Positions 61,268-64,000 of a stretch of 64,000 bases of DNA are shown piece after piece. The position numbers and the translations under genes are program-made. The stretch is from Chrysogorgia sp. JL179-B06. Taxonomy: Eukaryota > Cnidaria > Anthozoa > Scleralcyonacea > Chrysogorgiidae. The stretch covers positions 1,459,501-1,523,500 of the forward strand of contig JAYKKM010000156.1 in the NCBI GenBank assembly GCA_035772405.1, read 5' to 3'. Below the pieces are notes generated by a model. The model did not search any database. It had not been told where the DNA came from and was given only the letters and a program-made list of their open reading frames with translations. Numbering within the stretch: position 1 is the first letter of the stretch; each line of letters starts with the position of its first letter.

Positions 61268-62780
61268 ACCACTGTGCGAACAACGAAGGAAGTTATTGAA
61301 AAGCTGAGATTGAAACCACACAAGATAGTCTGCGCATAATATGCGGTCAAAGCACGTTACCAAGGTCTGAATGGAATCAAGGAGGCTTTAGATCGCTTGA
61401 GAGCAAGCATTGGCAACAAGGAACAAAGCGGCGTACATTTCAGAGAAAATTACTTCAAAATTGCTTTGTACGATTTGCTTGACAGTCACTGTATATTAGT
61501 AATGAACAGATCGACTAACTCATAGACATTAACAAAGGCTAATAAAGAACGATAAATTATATAAATATAAATAAATAATAAATGATATATATATAATAAA
61601 TATAAATAAATAAAAATAAATAAAAACGGTCCTTGTGACAAGATTCGCTTCCACCTTTTCCTTTCACCAATTATTAACGAGAATTTCAGAAAAATATTCT
61701 TGTTACGCACGACGAGTAGCAAAAGAAGTCCTCTAAGAGTGCGCTAAGAGCTGAGAGTTTGTTGTTTATTTTCTGACTCTGTACAGTCACTTTAGGTCAG
61801 AATGCTGGTATAGGTATATTTGTTTTCATTCTCCTGCTTGGGTATATAAAAAAACCCACACAAAAACAGCAATTTACAAGACACTATAGGGGTCTTTTCT
61901 CCAAATTGGGGAAAAAAGTAAAAACAACTAAAATTGACAGGAACCGGGGGGTGCGAAATTTGTTTTTTCGATGTTTATCACCTAAAAATATCAAAGTTTT
62001 CATTCATAATGCTTTATTACTTCAAAAATTATCTTCACTGAGTAATAATCATAATATTTATAATAAATATGTGTTTGTCCTATTTATTTTGTCTGACAAA
62101 ACATTATTATCAACTGTTGACAATGCAGTCGGGTTTTTCTAAGCCTTAAGACGAGTTTTAAAGTGGGTTTTGCATCATACCTTGCTAAATTTTGCATTTG
62201 GTTAATGTATTTTCTATTGAATATTAGACTTATCCTCTCAGTTCAGGTTTTTCGTTGCTGTGCGTGAAAGGAACAGCTAGTTTCATCTCCAGTAGGTTAA
62301 CTGGTTTAACATTTTTTACAATTTCAAAATATAAAACTGCTATGCATGTTAGCTTCCGGTGCGTCTAATGTGTCGTCAACAATTTATTTTGATGCCAAAA
62401 TTGGCAACTGCACGTTATACGTGGTGCATATCCATTTGGACCACAGTTTTCCAAAATCTCTTTTCCACTTATAAAGGAAGGAGGACCTGAACTTGCTCAT
62501 GGACTTTACTCTTGGGATTAAAGCCAAGGCATTGGCTGTTGGATCATTATGGTCAACATCATATGGACCATCAGCAAACTTCAGCTTCAGGGTAACCATT
62601 GTTAATTATTGCAGTGTAGAAACTAAAGTGACTAGCTCTTATTTTAATAAAGCTATCACAAACTGAGAAATGATTCAGACTCAATTGCTGCCAATTCTAT
62701 TTATCTCCCATTTCTGTATCACTGCAAAGAAAATTTTGAGTGTTGGAATATATACATTTTTAAGACCAAACTGTGTCCAG
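61268..62780. other. Non-coding with scattered repeats
   Basis: No gene is recognised. An AAATAAATAA-rich stretch lies at 61555-61625. The 80-bp word starting GAGCTGAGAGTTTGTTGTTT at 61748 is shared with the tandem repeats at 63335 and 63583. Confidence 0.45.
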
Positions 62781-62829
62781 TTGGAAAATGCAACTTAGGC
62801 ACTACAGTTATTACGTCCAAAATTCAACC

Positions 62830-63010
62830 ACACTATCCGTCATACTTTTTCATGCACGTCCACCAACATCATTTATTGCATTTCATTTAAAACCTACATC
62901 GGTGAAACTGGGCAAGGCCTTTCAGACAGGTTTGCTGAACATCTTTGTTCTGTGAGGAACAATGATGTTGACAAACCTGTAGCCTGCCATTTCAACAGCT
63001 CTAATTAACC
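62830..63010 (+). pseudogene. Second Penelope-like GIY-YIG fragment
   Basis: In the frame from about 62885 the product reads TYIGETGQGLSDRFAEHLCS and then VRNNDVDKPVACHFNSSN, the GIY-YIG nuclease core. Upstream sequence has lost frame. It belongs to a different Penelope-like lineage from the copy at 56215. Confidence 0.8.
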
Positions 63011-63209
63011 ATTTGGTTTCACACATTAAGTCTGTGCCATCCTTCCCATCTCAGGTGGCAACGATAATTGCAAACGGCAAGAGAAGCATCTCATTTTTTT
63101 CTTTTATTTAATTTCCTACAAATTGTTTTGTTATATTTAGTTTGCATGAACTTTTTTATTATTAGCTTATGCACTTTCATTCCTTTTCAAGTTATTGTTT
63201 CTTACTGCT

Positions 63210-63690
63210 TTACTATCGCTTAATCTCCTGGACCTGTCTGATTGACTGTAAAAATACCAAATGATTTTACTTTTCACAGCTCATTAATTATTAGTTTGTT
63301 TATCTCCTGAGTCCGCTAAGAGTCCGCTAAGAGCTGAGAGTTTGTTGTTTATTTTCTGACTCTGTACAGTCACTTTAGGTCAGAATGCTGGTATAGGTCA
63401 GAATGCTGGTCAAAGGAAATATCTATAAGAAATACTATCGCCTAATCCCCTGGACCTGTCATTTCTCCCTCCCCCTCAGTCTGTTTGCTGATTGACTGTA
63501 AAAATACCAAATGATTTTACTTTTCACAGCTCATTAATTATTAGTTTGTTTATCTCTTAAGTCCGCTAAGAGTCCGCTAAGAGCTGAGAGTTTGTTGTTT
63601 ATTTTCTGACTCTGTACAGTCACTTTAGGTCAGAATGCTGGTATAGGTCAGATATAGCTCATTAATTATTAGTTTGTTTATCTCCTGTGC
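63210..63690. repeat. About 250-bp tandem duplication
   Basis: ATTGACTGTAAAAATACCAA occurs at 63241 and 63491; the following 160 bp, including AGTCCGCTAAGAGTCCGCTA and GAGCTGAGAGTTTGTTGTTT, is repeated in both units. A third partial unit starts near 63655. Confidence 0.9.
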
Positions 63691-64000
63691 ATTTGATTTC
63701 TATCCTGTGACACCCTTGGAACCCACATCTATAACTTTAACTTTTATAAATATTATTTATAGGATGCGTTCTATATACGCCACATGGTTGCATATTAAGA
63801 GTACAGGTAATTATCACATTATTATCATATAATTATCACGTAATTATCCCCTTTGCGAGCAAGGTCGAGGGTGATAATCCTGCCATAATCCATTTCTCAC
63901 GAAAAGTTATATATATATTCTCATTGGTTGTTGGTAATCTACCGTATTTTCCGGGCGATTACGCGCACCACATATAACATGCAGTTGCCAATTTTGGCAT
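63691..64000. other. Non-coding end of window
   Basis: No gene is recognised. A small repeat of AATTATCAC(G/A)T occurs at 63807-63845. Confidence 0.4.

Noticed and set aside
61906..62142. 78-aa plus-strand gene
   Set aside because: AT-rich low-complexity frame with no recognisable feature.
62384..62599. 71-aa minus-strand gene
   Set aside because: No motif or exon signals that I could rely on. It might be an eroded exon, but support is too weak to list.

Overview
The window is eukaryotic nuclear DNA from an invertebrate animal, most likely a cnidarian (anthozoan or hydrozoan), although the species cannot be read from it. It is about half mobile DNA. There is no bacterial operon logic. Host exons have splice sites, and there are LINE, Penelope-like and TTAA-MITE fragments, microsatellites and a very long minisatellite.

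Layout: (1) 1-3600, AT-rich host DNA with foldback elements. (2) 3601-11500, a 7.9-kb minisatellite of 10-bp units that abuts a truncated gene. (3) 11501-43601, two nested Maverick/Polinton elements (integrating virus-like DNA transposons). An outer copy A (11501-15576 plus 34186-43601) is interrupted in its fiber-like gene by a complete inner copy B (15577-34185, 18,609 bp) in the opposite orientation. B is bounded by 615-829-bp inverted repeats and a perfect 6-bp target duplication (CATCAG). A has lost its capsid/ATPase half at the minisatellite. (4) 43602-46100, wrecked fragments of an older Polinton. (5) 46100-64000, host sequence with retroelement debris, two TTAA MITEs, a broken CXC-motif gene, a phase-consistent multi-exon acidic gene and a decayed aromatic amino acid hydroxylase.

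B encodes a virus-like set: protein-primed-type PolB, retroviral-type integrase with a chromodomain, packaging ATPase, a double-jelly-roll-type capsid candidate, a penton-like protein, a fiber-like spike, several membrane proteins, and unexpected accessory genes. These are a type II thymidine kinase, a BRO-N/VRR-NUC/zinc-finger fusion, a zinc-ribbon protein, an N-myristoylation-motif protein and a tiny Arg-rich peptide. I found no adenovirus-type maturation protease.

How the parts fit: PolB would copy the element from its inverted-repeat ends and the integrase would insert it. Capsid, penton, ATPase and fiber would form and fill a particle. The thymidine kinase would feed dTTP synthesis. Each copy carries different breaks: B has a stop in the BRO/nuclease gene, and A has a PolB frameshift, an interrupted fiber gene and a lost left half. 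The insertions are therefore recent but decaying. The ends of the elements are themselves palindromes, a feature seen at all three surviving termini.
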